From assembly GCA_001574975.1 (NCBI GenBank), contig KQ965828.1, positions 37,493 through 101,492 of the forward strand: 64,000 nt of DNA, given 5' to 3'. The DNA is from Gonapodya prolifera JEL478 (lineage: Eukaryota; Monoblepharomycota; Monoblepharidomycetes; Monoblepharidales; Gonapodyaceae). The position numbers were made by a program, and so were the translations under genes. Shown here in pieces: positions 21,928 through 33,454 of this stretch (its first letter is position 1; every line of letters begins with the position of its first letter). The notes beneath the pieces are model-generated. The model had not been told where the DNA came from. It was given only the letters and a program-made list of their open reading frames with translations, and did no database searches.

Positions 21928-24900
21928 ATGGCAGCAGGCGCTGGCGGAATGAAGACCGAGACCAGCTCGCCCTACTTTGTTCCGCACTCTTTCAACGTGT
22001 TCGCCTCCAACATCGCCTCTCACGGGCCCATGGGCTCGCTCCTCACGACTGACCCGGACACGGCTGGAGCAGCTGGAGGCGCTGCGCTCTTTCTCGCGCT
22101 GCCGTGTAAGAGGAATTGTCTGTTCCAGGACAGGACTTCGGAGGGGGCTGCGATATCGGCTGTGGGGAAGGTGTTTCAGGTGTTCACGAAACCATCTGTG
22201 AGTTGTGGAATCATTCAGCACTTGAGAGCTAAAAAAGAATGCGTCGCTTACTTTCTGATACTCCTTTTTGTAGTATACCCTTCCCAATGCGCGACCCGCT
22301 GGTTACCTCAACCCAACACCTGACCCTTACTCTGCTCCCCGGCACCCGCCGGACTTCCTTGACTTCCGGACTCTCTTACTGCCTTCAATCCAGGCTGCTC
22401 TTGAGGCAGAACTCCCCGATGACACACCTGCAGATTCCCTAGACTCGTCCGCCTCCCCCACACCATCTTCACCACCGGGGACAGTTCGCCGCGCACCCGT
22501 GTCTCCCTTCCCCGTCAAGGATGCTGCAGCTGCTGCGGAAGCGCGCGCTCAGTTTGCGAAGACGGCTCAGCTTTGGCTTCCTACAGAAGCTCAATGGCAA
22601 GCCCTGAATCGGATGAGGATTCATGCGGGTGCGCCAGAGAGGAGCGAGCAAGGGGCAGAGAGGGTATTGGCGTGAGTTATTGGTCCACGCGGCGTGGCGA
22701 GACATGAGCCCAAATGCTGCGCCCATTCCCGAACAGCTATTATGCCCAGCTCGAGTACCTGGAGCAGAAGTTCCCCCTTGAGACCAATACAGTGAGTAGC
22801 GTCATCATGGAACCCCTGCACTTAGTCTAACTTATTGTTTGACTGTTTTGTCCTCAACCAACCAGCTCAATCCTCCCTTCACCTGGACAGAGGCGCACTA
22901 CACGTCACGACCCGTGGAAACCCGTTGTATCCAATACGAGAAAGCAGCTACTTGCTATAATCTGGCCGCACTCTACTCCCAAATGGCGGGCGGACAGCGC
23001 GGCGTGGGGGAAATGAGAGAGGCAGGAATACTGTTCCGAGTACGTTGGTTTCGATCTCATTGAACGAGGAAGACGAATTCAAAAGTCTGTAATACCCACA
23101 GAAAGCAGCGGGCGCTCTTCAGCATTTACTTCACGCCTTAGTCCCTCGAATTCGTATCCGCTTGGATCGATCTTCTGATTTATCTGAGGGGACGTTGAGA
23201 GCCAGCATCCAGATCATGCTGGCACAAGCCGCAGAGTGCGTGTACATTGAAAGTGAACGGAGTGCGTATGCCGCTACCTTGTTCTCGTCGTGAGCGATAA
23301 ACTCGACGCTTCTTCGGTCGTATTTAGCGAAGTGCCGTTCCGAGCTCATTTCGAAGCTCGCTCACCTTGCTGCGTCCATGTATTCTGCTGCTTATGACTT
23401 GGCGACTCGGGAGCAAAGTGTGACATGGGCGAGATTCCCGAAGGTGAATTGCTGGTTTCAAAGTTTCGGTAGCTTTCGGTCACATATCTCCACACCCATG
23501 CCACACCAGCTCTGGGTGTCTCACTTGAAAACAAAGAACTTTTACCTCCAAGCTGTGGCTCAATTCCACTGCCCAACGCGGTTTCCGGCGGACCTTGCAC
23601 TAGGCGAGCGAATCGCCCGTCTTCGTGAGGCGAAGAAGTGGATGGATAAAGCTGTTAAAACCGCTCGTGGAGTTGGCGGGGGCGTGTTGGAGCCCAGGGT
23701 TGTGGGAGGTGGAATCATTGAAGCCGCCGAGGTAAATTCTTGCTGAAGTTTTATAAAGGCTTTTCGATTGACTCTAGACGCGCTCCCATTACTATGAACC
23801 TAGGCTCATCTCGAACTTATTTCTACCACGCTAACTCTTGCCGAAACGGCCAATCACTCTACGCACCACCAATCCATTCCTGATTCCCGACTCCTGGCAC
23901 CTCCTCAACTCCCACCCTCACATTTAGTAATGCCGGCGCAGTGGAACACTATCGGCGGCGATATGTCTCGGTTCTCTGACATTTTCTCGGGTGTCGTCGC
24001 ACCCAACGTCTGGGGCGACATGAAGAAGTTTGTGGGAGAGTGCGGTAGGGTCGTGGAAGAAGGTCGGAGAGAACTTTCTCAAGCGAAAGTTGAAATACAG
24101 ACGTGAGCGTATATTGTGACGGGGTGTACACTTCTCTACTAACATCAAGTTGGCCCACGACGTTATGCCACAGCAAACTATCCGCCTTGGATCTCTCCAA
24201 CCTTGGCAAGACCCCTGCAAAGGCGCCGGAACCCACCAAAGTTCCTGCACCAGCTGCAGCACTTTTGACCTCTCTTAAAGCCCACCAGAAGGAGGAGTCT
24301 ATCTTGTCGTCCCAGACCCTTCTGCCGACGCTGACCCAACTTCTCGGTCTCTCCAAGCAGAATCTAAGCGAGGCACATGCGGTTTTGGAAACCGTGGATG
24401 GTGATTCCATCCGTGGTGAGGGCCAAAAGGTCGACATCGTCTTGCGTCTCAGACAGGCTGTGGGAAAAGTCAAGGAAAGCTTGGCTTCCTCGGAAAAGAA
24501 AGTTTATGATTTGGACCGTAGATGGGGAGCAGTTGACGGGCTCGGCGTTGAGCAATGGAGCGAGGTTTGTGTTGGGTCTCAACCGCCAGTCTCTGCTTTG
24601 CCTCATCACATGTCTTCTCAGGAAAAAATAAAGGCCATTATTCCCTCACTGGACCCAAAACGAGCACCTCCCCCTGCACCTTCGCGGGATAAAGTCGATG
24701 AGATTAAGAAGGAGAGAGACTCGCTTGTTCGTCGCGCCGAAGAACTGAAGAAGAAGTGCGAAGAAAAACTCAAGGAGATGGCGCAGCTGGGAGCAGACGT
24801 TGGTGAGCCCGACACTAACACATACGTAGCTATCGCAACTCAGTAAGGGCTTCTATCACAGATAAGGCGCCACCCTCGGTGGACCTTCATATGCACATGC

Positions 24901-27299
24901 AAGCTCGCAGGCGTCAATTGAAGCTTCTCGAGGACGCTGTTGCAACAATACGTAAAGAGAAGGAGACAGTTCTGGAAAAGGTCGAGGAGGTTTCCAACTC
25001 CGTGAAGACACAGACAGCACGTTTAACGGAGCACGAAGAAGAGATGAAAACGATCGAAAGCTTCCGGTCTGGCCTGGAAAAGTACGCAGCTTGGAGGGAA
25101 GAGGCGCAAGCGGAAGTTGATGTAAGTTCTACTCGGGTAGAATTCAGTCGTAGTAACTGCAACTCACACATATTTTGTGTTCAAGCAATGTCTGAAACTG
25201 CGGGAAGACAGCGTACAACTGTTGCTGCAGTGTTTGAAACTTCCCACAAAGCCACGACCTCCTGGAAGCAGTGGTGGTTTTGGCGCCGCATTCCGTGGCA
25301 TTCTCGGGTAATGTAATCACTTCCTTTGCTTCCCTCCGGTGTGTCTAATATTTGAACGGTAACGTGACGTAGTCGTGCATCATCAGTTGCCAACCTCCTG
25401 GCGAACCCGGCCGCCACAGATCGCGATCCCATGGTACTTGCGAAGTTGAAAGATGGGGGCAGCTGCTCCAAAGGCAAGGAGAAGGAGAAGACGGGGGAAC
25501 ATGCGGAACTGACCCGTTCTGACACCGAAACAGTCGCACTGGCTATTCGAGGACTGCCAGATAAGGACGACGACTTTTTGCTTCTCCTTCAAAAAGACAT
25601 GGAGGACGGTGGAAGCCCAGTCTCTATCAAAAGGGTGATTTTCGAACCAGATACAAAGACTTCAGTGGTTTCTCAGGCTGCGGCTACAGCAGTGAAATCG
25701 AAAGTTGTCGCGGCTGGGCTGGCCACGGTTCCGAAGGAGCTGTTGTTCAAGGCACCGAAACCGGGCCAGAGTGAAAGAGTACGAGTCATGTTGGCAAACG
25801 CTCACCTTATCACTCCGGCTTCGTCCATCAATATCGCCCGTCAACCTTCTATGCCAGCTCTGGACTTCCATCCGCAAGGTTCTGGTGATGATGCAGATCA
25901 GAATCTGTCCAGCAATGTCGAGAGTGAATCGTTGTTCACGGAACTGGTGAAGAGGCCGGACGAAAGGACTGTAAATACCACCCAATCGGATGAACCCTGG
26001 AAACAACTTCGCGCACGACTTGCAGAGGCAGAAAGGCGTCAATCCGAGCAAGCCCTTATACGACTTTCTTCCGTAGCTGTCCAGGGCTCATCGGATGCAA
26101 CCCTGACAACTTCTGCGAACAATATCGGCGGTGGTTCAACAACCTTGTTCGACGTCGCCGTAGGTGCCCATAATTCGTCAAAGAAAGCAACACCACCATC
26201 CCCGAAATCCCCAATACCCGGCCCCTTTTCAGTGGAAGCGTCAAAGCCTTCCGATGGGATGCGCAAGTTACAAGACAAAATGGGGAACTTCATGCGTCGA
26301 CAAGAAGGTGCCGCTGCGCTGTACTTGGGAGGGCCACTCCAGGGTCTGGGACATCCCGCTGACCTTGCTGTTCGCAGCGGGGCTGGCTTACAGCTTCGAG
26401 TGAATCAAGCGCTCCTGGACCAACCATCTGTCGGTCAAGCAGCAATCGCAAGGTCCCAGACCTCATCGAATGAGCCCAAATCTCCAAGCTCCAGTGAAGA
26501 TGGATCATCGATGATCGAAGATCGTATAACGGAACTCGCTCGACAGAACCAGATTCTAAGGGCAAAAATGCAGCAGAGCAAGCGAGAGAAGAAGGAAGAC
26601 CAGGAGCGATTTCGCGAGCTCATGTCCAAACTTCAAGAGCAGGAGGAACGTCTCTCCAAACTCGAAGAAATGAAAGCCCAGAAGGAGACCGAACGAAAAG
26701 CGAAGTTGAAGGCACTTTCACACCACCCACTGATAGCTGCCAGCAAAGCAAGTCATTCCGATACTAGGTCTTCGGGGTCCAGCGCAAGGTCCCAAGGTGC
26801 AAGAAAAACTGCAATCACTGTTACCGAACAAACTTTGGAACAAAGTCTCAACGGTGGATGGCACGTAGTGGGGAAGGTCACGAAGGAATACGAGAAGCAA
26901 ATCGATGCTTCTGCACGCCCCGTCAATGCGCCGGCCGCTGTGGCTCAACCCATTTCTCGAGTGCCTGCTCAGAATGTTGAACCCGCTCAGATCCGAGCGG
27001 TCGTGAAACCAGTGCCCGTCGTCCAGGCGAAGCTAATCCAGGATGACAGTGCCGGAACGAAGAAGCTGAACCGACCAGGTAGCTCCGATCTTTCCCGTGG
27101 GAACGGCAGGAATGTAAAATCCGACGACTCATCCGAAGAAGATGCTCTGGCTGCCCGCAGAAAGGCGAAAAAGAAGGCGGCAGCATCCAAGAACCTGTGG
27201 GAGCTTGCCGCGACCGAGCATGCTGCGGCGTCGGGGAAGCCCCCGATCTCGCCGAACAGTAAGACGTCTAATCTTTTGGCGAGTGAGTTATGCTGTTGA
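21928..27299 (+). CDS. BRO1-domain protein (ALIX/PalA-like) with long C-terminal extension
   Basis: Starts at ATG 21928. Exons read through at least ten short introns. The BRO1 domain is clear: YYAQLEYLEQKFP, FTWTEAHYTS, IQYEKAATCYNLAALYSQMA, KAAGALQHLLHALV, IMLAQAAECVYIE and KLWVSHLKTKNFYLQAVAQF. A helical V-domain-like region follows (23900-25300; ending LREDSVQLLLQCLKLP). The intron 25308-25372 (gg|gt...ag|t) then joins in phase 2 to a 640-residue exon, 25373-27299, that is Ser/Lys/Ala-rich with one strong coiled coil (about 26500-26720: QSKREKKEDQERFRELMSKL). ALIX/PalA normally ends in a proline-rich tail of roughly 100-200 residues, so this tail is unusual. BRO1 proteins bind ESCRT-III and act in endosomal sorting and Rim/Pal pH signalling. 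The last donor-like GTGAGT at 27281 might add a further exon. Confidence 0.75.
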
Positions 27300-27756
27300 T
27301 CAGTTTGTACGATGCGAGTGAAAATGAACGTCCTTCGTCACTAGGACGATGAGAATTGCAATCGTCCAGCTTATTTTGCATACGCATAAGTCGGATATCG
27401 GTTTGTAGCATTCAGAACAGTTACTGTAAATTTTGTTAGCTGTCACAATTCAGTTACTAGTATACGCAATTGGACATTAAAGATCGAGGCGCTTATTTTG
27501 AGGACGACGGTCAACACCGTCCGATGTTTATATTTTTGAAGTGAAAAATCAACGAGGAAAGTCGCTATTTATCGCAAATGAAATCCTATGTCCACGTCCC
27601 ACCAAGTGAGAATCAAGTCAACTGAAAAATAAACGCGAAGAAAAAATGAAATATCCAATGAGTGGGTTCCAATGTTCACATTGATCGATGCTGTTTGGGC
27701 TTGCAAGTCCACGTTGGTCAGAGGGACTATTCGGTCTAAAATAGGGAGCGTGGCAA
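27300..27756. other. Intergenic, AT-richer, no gene seen
   Basis: 457 bp between the convergent BRO1 and antizyme stops. It should hold both 3' UTRs; several TA-rich stretches (27390-27560) could serve as polyadenylation signals. No ORF or repeat supported. Confidence 0.4.
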
Positions 27757-28660
27757 TCACAACGCGCATCCCATGAGCACAACCTCGGGCGAATGTCGCA
27801 CTACCCGAGGGTCAACGACTTCGAAGCCGATGAACGTGAAGGCGCGCAGAAGAGGGGCTGCGAAAGAAGGTCGTCAGAAGGTCTCTTGCAGAAGTCAGTG
27901 GACCGCGCTTACCAAGGTCTGCTCTCCCCTTCTCCATGACAATGACAACCTCTTGCACCGCGAGACATCCTTCGGCAACGTCGAGCACGGCGGCCACATG
28001 CTCTTTTGGGAGAGCCCCGCTTCCTGGAGTGGGTGGCACCACTACGTACAGTGTTCTTACTGCGTCTGATCCATGGTCCAGGTCCAGGTTCCTCCGCACT
28101 ACGAAACCTTTGAACACAGTGCCTGCCCCAACTCCAGGCGACGGGCCCCCGAATGGCCCCCCACCTACTCCGAAATCCGGCGACGAGCTGAACGTGGACG
28201 TTTCGAAACTCGCAATGTCCACCAAGGATTCCAGAATCACTGAGGCGTCGTGATCTTCCGCAGCCGGGTCCCAGATCGAGGACCCGGCGCTCGCCCAGTC
28301 CACAGCCACGCGCCTTCCAAGTACGGCGGTGGCCAGGTTGATCCCGTCTGCTGCCCAGGGCGGGCGTGGGGCAGCGCCGGGGGTGGGTCGTTCGGACCCG
28401 GAGGCGCTAGGAATACCACCTGCAAGATATGGAACGGAGTGGTGGTCAACACGAGTGACGGGGGTTGCAACAAACGAAAGTATTACTCACCCGGTTTTGG
28501 TACCCGCAGTAGTATAGAAGGTCTCCGATCTAGGCCCCCTGAAACGGCGCAGGGTGCACACCGACCAAGTCGCAGGCGGATCAACCGGTGCGAAGTCGGC
28601 GTGCCCCTGCTTATTATTATTCGAGATATTCATATTCGGGGTACTTGATTGAACGAGCAT
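27757..28660 (-). CDS. OAZ1: Ornithine decarboxylase antizyme, needs +1 programmed ribosomal frameshift
   Basis: Antizyme binds ornithine decarboxylase, sends it to the proteasome without ubiquitin, and blocks polyamine uptake. Exons on the minus strand: 28660-28491, 28419-27913, 27857-27757. ORF1 is 60 codons (start MLVQSSTPNMN) and ends in G-W-Y-S-stop, with UCC at 28412-28410 and UAG at 28409-28407. Skipping one base at UCC-U enters ORF2 without a stop for about 198 codons, total 258 residues. ORF2 carries the antizyme fold: RTLYVVVPPTPG, ALPKEHVAAVLDVAEGCLAV, VVIVMEKGRADL and, across the last intron, PLLRAFTFIGFEVVDP...SPEVVLMGCAL. The human site is W-C-S-stop (UGG UGC UCC UGA), so context and intron position near the shift are conserved. 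Polyamine-stimulated shifting is the expected control. Confidence 0.93.
28373..28412 (-). promoter_or_regulatory. Antizyme recoding site with downstream nested stems
   Basis: On the coding (minus) strand the slip codon and stop read UCC UAG. The bases AGCGCC (28408-28403) can pair with GGCGCU (28378-28373), and inside this GGGUC (28399-28395) can pair with GACCC (28389-28385) around a CGAAC loop. Stimulatory RNA structures 3' of the antizyme stop are known in animals and some fungi. The pairing is seen directly; a stimulatory role is inference. Confidence 0.6.
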
Positions 28661-29761
28661 GTTGCGTGTTTGGCAATCAGGTGTTGGTTGAAGGCTATGA
28701 GAGGACTTTGGGTTTGGAGGATCGAGCTGGGATGGAGAGAGACGTGTCAAAACACGACGCAAGCACAATAGTTCGAAAGGTACCGAAAAGGTCGTAGAGA
28801 CTGTACAAGCACACTTCTGTTTCGCTCATTTGCACGGCTTTCGCATTCCTATGCATTTTTTCCACTGACGGTATGCAGCCGCAGAGACTACCATTTCGAG
28901 AACACCAGAGCAAGTACGACGTCCTCGCATATCGTATGTATACTCACAGCAAGTCGTAGACGATGAAAGTAAAAGAAGCAGCAGGTTCTTATCCAGTTTC
29001 GATCGGTCAAAAGACAACCCCTGAGGACGAAAAGCGCAGTTCCGCGCTCAGTGAGACGAGGTCCTCGGGAGCACAACAAAACTTTCTGCTCACTCGGTGA
29101 GGATTGTCAAGCGGTTGAGGTTTGCACGGGAAATAGATGAGGAGAGGATTTTCCTGGAAGTCGGCAAAAAGAGTAAAAACGGGAACATCGTCAATACCGG
29201 CTTCAGGAGAGGTATAGAGTTTCCGTTGTGGCCTCAAATCGGCATTCCGAGGTTTCTTTTGGCGTTCACGCTCTTCTGAGAGCGAAAGAATCCCGGTCGC
29301 TCTCCAGGCGCTTTGCCCTTTCTCCTCACAAGCTCAGTCGAGCTTTTGCGTGATTCACGGGTCGATTCTACGAACCTCTCAGAAGGCGAGCAAATTTGTT
29401 TGAAGCTTCGATACGATGGTGTTCGATTTTGGTTCCAGATCGAGTGTGCGCGTGACCCAAATCGTGGCCGTGGCGCAGTCGACCTCAGCATACAAACTCT
29501 CCTCGCTCCACTCGTTGAGAAGCACGAATGTTTAAGAGAGAGAAACGTAAGAATGCTTTGCTGACTCAAAATAACATTATGCTCGGTTCCCCGCACAGTG
29601 CACAGAGTTCTGGGTGAACTTCACAGCAAATTCTCTTGCAGTTTTCCTTCGACGGAATTTTGCTACCTGAAACGTGTCATTTGTCAAGAATAGGTTTTGA
29701 GTTGAGGGGCTGAGCGTTGAAGACTTTTCAAGTCCAGGCAACCTTGCACCCACCCACCACA
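28661..29761. other. 1.1-kb region without a recognisable gene
   Basis: Divergent upstream region of antizyme (minus) and QCR7 (plus). ORFs of 60-120 codons occur on both strands (for example 29234-29596 minus, 29313-29564 plus), but none has an ATG start with a family motif. It probably holds both promoters and 5' UTRs. Confidence 0.4.
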
Positions 29762-30472
29762 ATGTCGTTCGCTTCCAAACTTACCCGGCCCTTCGGAGAA
29801 TGGTTCTCGACGACAGCTTACCGTAGGATGGGTACGTGTGGCGGCTCAGGCGTGTGCCGGTGAGGAACGATTGGGGAGGAAAGAAAGTTGGATGGGAAAT
29901 ATGCAATCGGAAAGGAAGAAGGCCAGCAAGTTTTCTCAAAAAGCAGAGGATGGAAAAGGCGATGCCATTGGATCCACAAAATGAAAATCCCCCCATGCTC
30001 ATGCTTTCTCCTCCCTTCCCGACGAATTCTGAAAGGTCTCCGTGCGGACGATCTGATTCCCGAGGAGAACCAAATTGTCCTCGCTGCTCTGAACCGCTTG
30101 CCTAAGCAGGAGCAGTACGACCGTGTCTGGCGCATCAAGCGGGCAACGCAGGCCAGCATCCAGCAGTCGGAACTCGAGCCAGAAGAGTGGACCAAGCCGC
30201 ACGAGGTGAGAGTTCCCGTGTTATTCGAACATTTCGTTTTCTTACGGTTTTCTTTGTGCTCCTTTCTTCTTCTTTGGCTGATTCTCGTTTCGGTGTTGAT
30301 GTGATTTCGTTCGACCGGTTAGGACATCCCGTACCTCCGAAACATCGTCGCTCAGGTTGAAAAGGAGCTCATCGAACGGGATACCTACGACAACCTCGAG
30401 GCCATCCCTGACCGATACCTTAAGCGGAACAAGGTGGGACCGTTGCCGGTGTCTTTAACCGCATTATGCTGA
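29762..30472 (+). CDS. QCR7: Cytochrome bc1 complex subunit 7 (QCR7, 14 kDa)
   Basis: Non-redox subunit of mitochondrial complex III, on the matrix side, needed for cytochrome b assembly. Three exons: 29762-29831 (MSFASKLTRPFGEWFSTTAY), 30036-30205 and 30323 onward. Family sequence: GLRADDLIPEENQIVLAALN, RLPKQEQYDRVWRIKRATQ, EEWTKPHE joined to DIPYLRNIVAQVEKELIERD and YDNLEAIPDRYLKRNK. Intron 1 is 204 bp and is longer than most here. The frame then reads V G P L P V S L T A L C to a stop at 30470-30472; alternatively GTGGGA after KRNK is a donor and a short last exon was missed. Length about 130 residues fits the family. Confidence 0.9.
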
Positions 30473-30873
30473 TTCGTCCCCACCCTCTCAGGCGTAATTA
30501 TAGCTTCGTGACAGATTGAATGTCCTATCTCGCTGTTTAGAATACACTGCTTCACTGGTTCTGCATGCAAAGTGTGCCAAGTTCATACCATCATTCTTCG
30601 ATTCGTGGTTGCCCCCCATACCTGCGTTGTGAAACATAGGATTTTCTGGAGATATATCTTGTCTTTTTCGAATGTACACGGCCCCACCAAGTTCGCAAGC
30701 AAGATCGGGTTTCCCTGTCGGCACGCCTTGCACAATGGCGTTTCTTGAAACTTCGATGATGTTTTCCAAAATCGCTCTGCTTAAATCAAACGAAAAAGAA
30801 AATAGATTCCTCTGTGACTATCTTGGAACATCACGATTTTTCGTAACTATGAGTGCAACCCCGTCAAACCCTC
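30473..30873. other. Intergenic, no gene seen
   Basis: About 400 bp between QCR7 and the convergent phosphatidylserine decarboxylase. ORFs on both strands lack motifs; likely 3' UTRs. Confidence 0.35.
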
Positions 30874-33057
30874 TCAATCCTCCATCTGGAATCTTTTCCT
30901 GATTGAAGTTCCTTCACTTCCATAATCCACCCTCTCGTGATCGCCAGAACCAACCGCTTGAGTGCTAGGCCTCGTTGCTCTACCGAGCGACTCACCCCAC
31001 TATGACGGTCGGGAGCCGTGAGCGTGCAGAAAACCGTCAACCACGAGCTGACCGATTTTCGGTATTTTGGGATCATACACACCTTGGAATGCACTTCAAT
31101 GCGCTGCTGGGTCCAATAGACGAGGTCAGCGTCGAACTCGATGCGGTTGGATTGGAAAGCGACTTTTATCGAATGCGGGCGAGTGTTAGTGCGCGACGTG
31201 TCGTTTCACGAGAAAAGCCTGATTACTCACCAAGAATACTGGAGCCTCCGTACTGGAACAGTCCCATCTATGATACCCGGCGCAGCGAAAGTGGTGCGAT
31301 GATCTATGGCCAGGAGGAAGTCACTCACCTCATCACCCTTTCGAACAACGTGCCCTTTCTCCATGAAAGGGTGGAACTTGACCGAGCCGACGTCCTTGGC
31401 ACCAACTAAAGCGATGCAAAGATTTCGTTTGGCCCAGAGACACCCCTCGGCCGCTTCGTCTGCCGACTGCCACCACACTACTCACTGGCGACGAACAAGA
31501 CCTTGCCAAACTCCTTGCTATCGATAATGCAGATTGTTCGAGCATTCTGTGTGAGGACGTCAAGACGACTCTTGATCTCGTATGGGTCGGTCTTAATCAA
31601 GAGCGTTTAGGAACTTGAAGACCAGTTGCAATGGATTTTCAGCGCTCACCCCGTAGTAGACGCCCCTTAGTATGAGAAAGAGGAAGACTTAAGCGTCGCG
31701 GGAGATGTTGAAACCGCTGTCTCTCACCCGACGTGTTTCAGGAAAGACACCGTACCTTAACACAACAATAAAGAGTTGAACGATAGAGATTCGCACTCCG
31801 AAGGACGATTTCCACATAACCCACCGTTCACTGGGGAGTGGTATCTATGATAGTCTTCCGGCGATAGTCTGAACGAGACGACTTCTCCATTGACGAAGTC
31901 TTGCGCCTGAAATCAACGAACATCACTATGAATTCCACGATCTGTCGGTCCCGGCTAGACGACTCACGATAACCCGATCATCCACCAGAGTCTCGATGGA
32001 GAAGTTGCGTCCCTTGATCCTGAATGGTGAAAAGAAGAATGCGAGTGTCTGGCGTCGACATTTCCTGCGCCAGGCATAAGAGTTAGCGAAAAACTCACCA
32101 GAACTGCTTCGCCTCCTCGACATTATGAAAGACGACAAAGCGACTGTCAGCAGCCACAATTGCGACGGTCTCGAAGAGCAAAATCGGTAATATGATCAGC
32201 GGAATACCGAATGCCGTAAACCGCTACAACACCCACAGGGTCATTCTCTGCCGCAATTTCACGCTTTCCAGGCTTGATCTCGCGCGTGAAGAACTTCAGT
32301 TACGGTATTAGTTGCAAAGTTTGGAAGCCAGAAGTGTCCGCGTGACTCACGTCATTGAACGTTTCATAATCATCAGGGTTCTCTCGCTGGAACTCAGACA
32401 TGTCCACTGGTAAGGTCCCCAAGAGTCAAGACGCAAAAAGAAGTAAAATAAGGTAAAGGAATTAACAACCCACTGTTAAAGAACTCCACAAAAGGGCGGA
32501 TCTGTTTTTTCGAGGAGGGGCTCCTGCAAACATAAGAGAATTGTCAGATAACGTACCAATTCATCAAAGTCACGATGTGGCATTGACATGTGAGTGTGTC
32601 CTTGGTGAAAATTTTCCGTTCTGATCAAAGCTCTGACTGCTCCTTTGGTATCAACTGTGTGATTACGAAACGGGGCATGAGGGAGGCGATCATATTATTT
32701 ATGGGGATATGTCGTCTCACAGAACTCCATAACGCGATTGTAGAGGAGAAATTGCGTTATTCTGCGGGAAATAGGCTCATGCTGTCTCCGAACAACACGT
32801 GTCTTTTCAACAACCGAATACGTGGGGTAAAGAGTAAGTGACATTGATGAGGATAAGATGTCTGCGACGTTAATCTCCAGAAACATCCATTTTACCTTCC
32901 GCTCAACTCCCCAAGGCCCAGTCTCTCGTCTTTTGATGTTGTTATAGCCGCTCACAATCCATGCAACGACAGTTTGGAAGAACTCGAGGACGACGTTAAA
33001 CCAGTGGTGATAAACTGGCTGCGATGATTGAACTGATTCTGTTGTCTTGGAAGCCAT
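30874..33057 (-). CDS. PSD: Phosphatidylserine decarboxylase
   Basis: Makes phosphatidylethanolamine from phosphatidylserine with a pyruvoyl cofactor produced by self-cleavage. Read from ATG 33057 (MASKTTESVQSS) through about ten exons. Motifs in order: IRPFVEFFN, FQRENPDDYETFND joined to FFTREIKPGKREI, VAIVAADSRFVVF (motif Asp), FWIKGRNFSIETLV, GEVVSFRLSPEDYHRYHSPV (motif His), YEIKSRLDVLTQNAR, FGKVLFV, VGAKDVGSVKFHPF, VVRKGDE joined to MGLFQYGGSSIL. GGSS (31232-31249) is the self-cleavage site; Asp, His and Ser of the triad are all present. The first 110 residues resemble fungal type II N-termini only loosely. There is no visible C2 domain. The last exon is uncertain; a stop near 30874 fits best. 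Confidence 0.87.
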
Positions 33058-33144
33058 GGTGGAATTGGACGAGAATGATCGACCGATTTCGTGCTTGGCG
33101 GAGAAATTCGAACATTGAGCCTGCTTTTATCTTTGACTTAGTTC

Positions 33145-33184
33145 ATTGTCACAATGACATAATCAATTGTCACAATGACATAAT
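33145..33184. promoter_or_regulatory. Two identical 19-bp dyads upstream of the PSD gene
   Basis: ATTGTCACAATGACATAAT occurs at 33145-33163 and again at 33166-33184, a 21-bp period (two helical turns). Each unit contains the perfect dyad TGTCA-CAA-TGACA. They lie 88-127 bp upstream of the PSD start codon and look like a tandem dimer-binding site for one transcription factor (inference). Confidence 0.45.
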
Positions 33185-33454
33185 TAGATGAGTATATTTG
33201 CAACCTGTACGCAAAAATTTAGCATATGGTCGGCCCAGTGCTTGTCTTTCAGGGAGGTCGATGTTGACGTCAGCATGAGGTACAACTCCAGTCGAAAACA
33301 CAGTTAGCTCGTTTATTGTGGTCATAGACCCCAAAAAGACACCCCACAATCACAAAATCTCTGAATCTCTGCCTAACTTCGTGAACGGTGCACCACAGGC
33401 GTGGTCTTGAACCGTGCCTTCCAGCCCCGGCCCGTCCAACCACCGCTCGGTTGA
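33185..33454. other. Intergenic spacer
   Basis: Rest of the region between the PSD promoter and the HMG-box gene stop; no gene or further repeat seen. Confidence 0.3.

Noticed and set aside
27936-28253. Plus-strand ORF over the antizyme gene
   Set aside because: The minus strand holds the conserved antizyme domain and splice sites.
28237-28473. Open frame overlapping the antizyme shift site in the third frame
   Set aside because: A -1/+2 reading would enter it, but it contains no antizyme motif and ends before the core; only the +1 frame fits.
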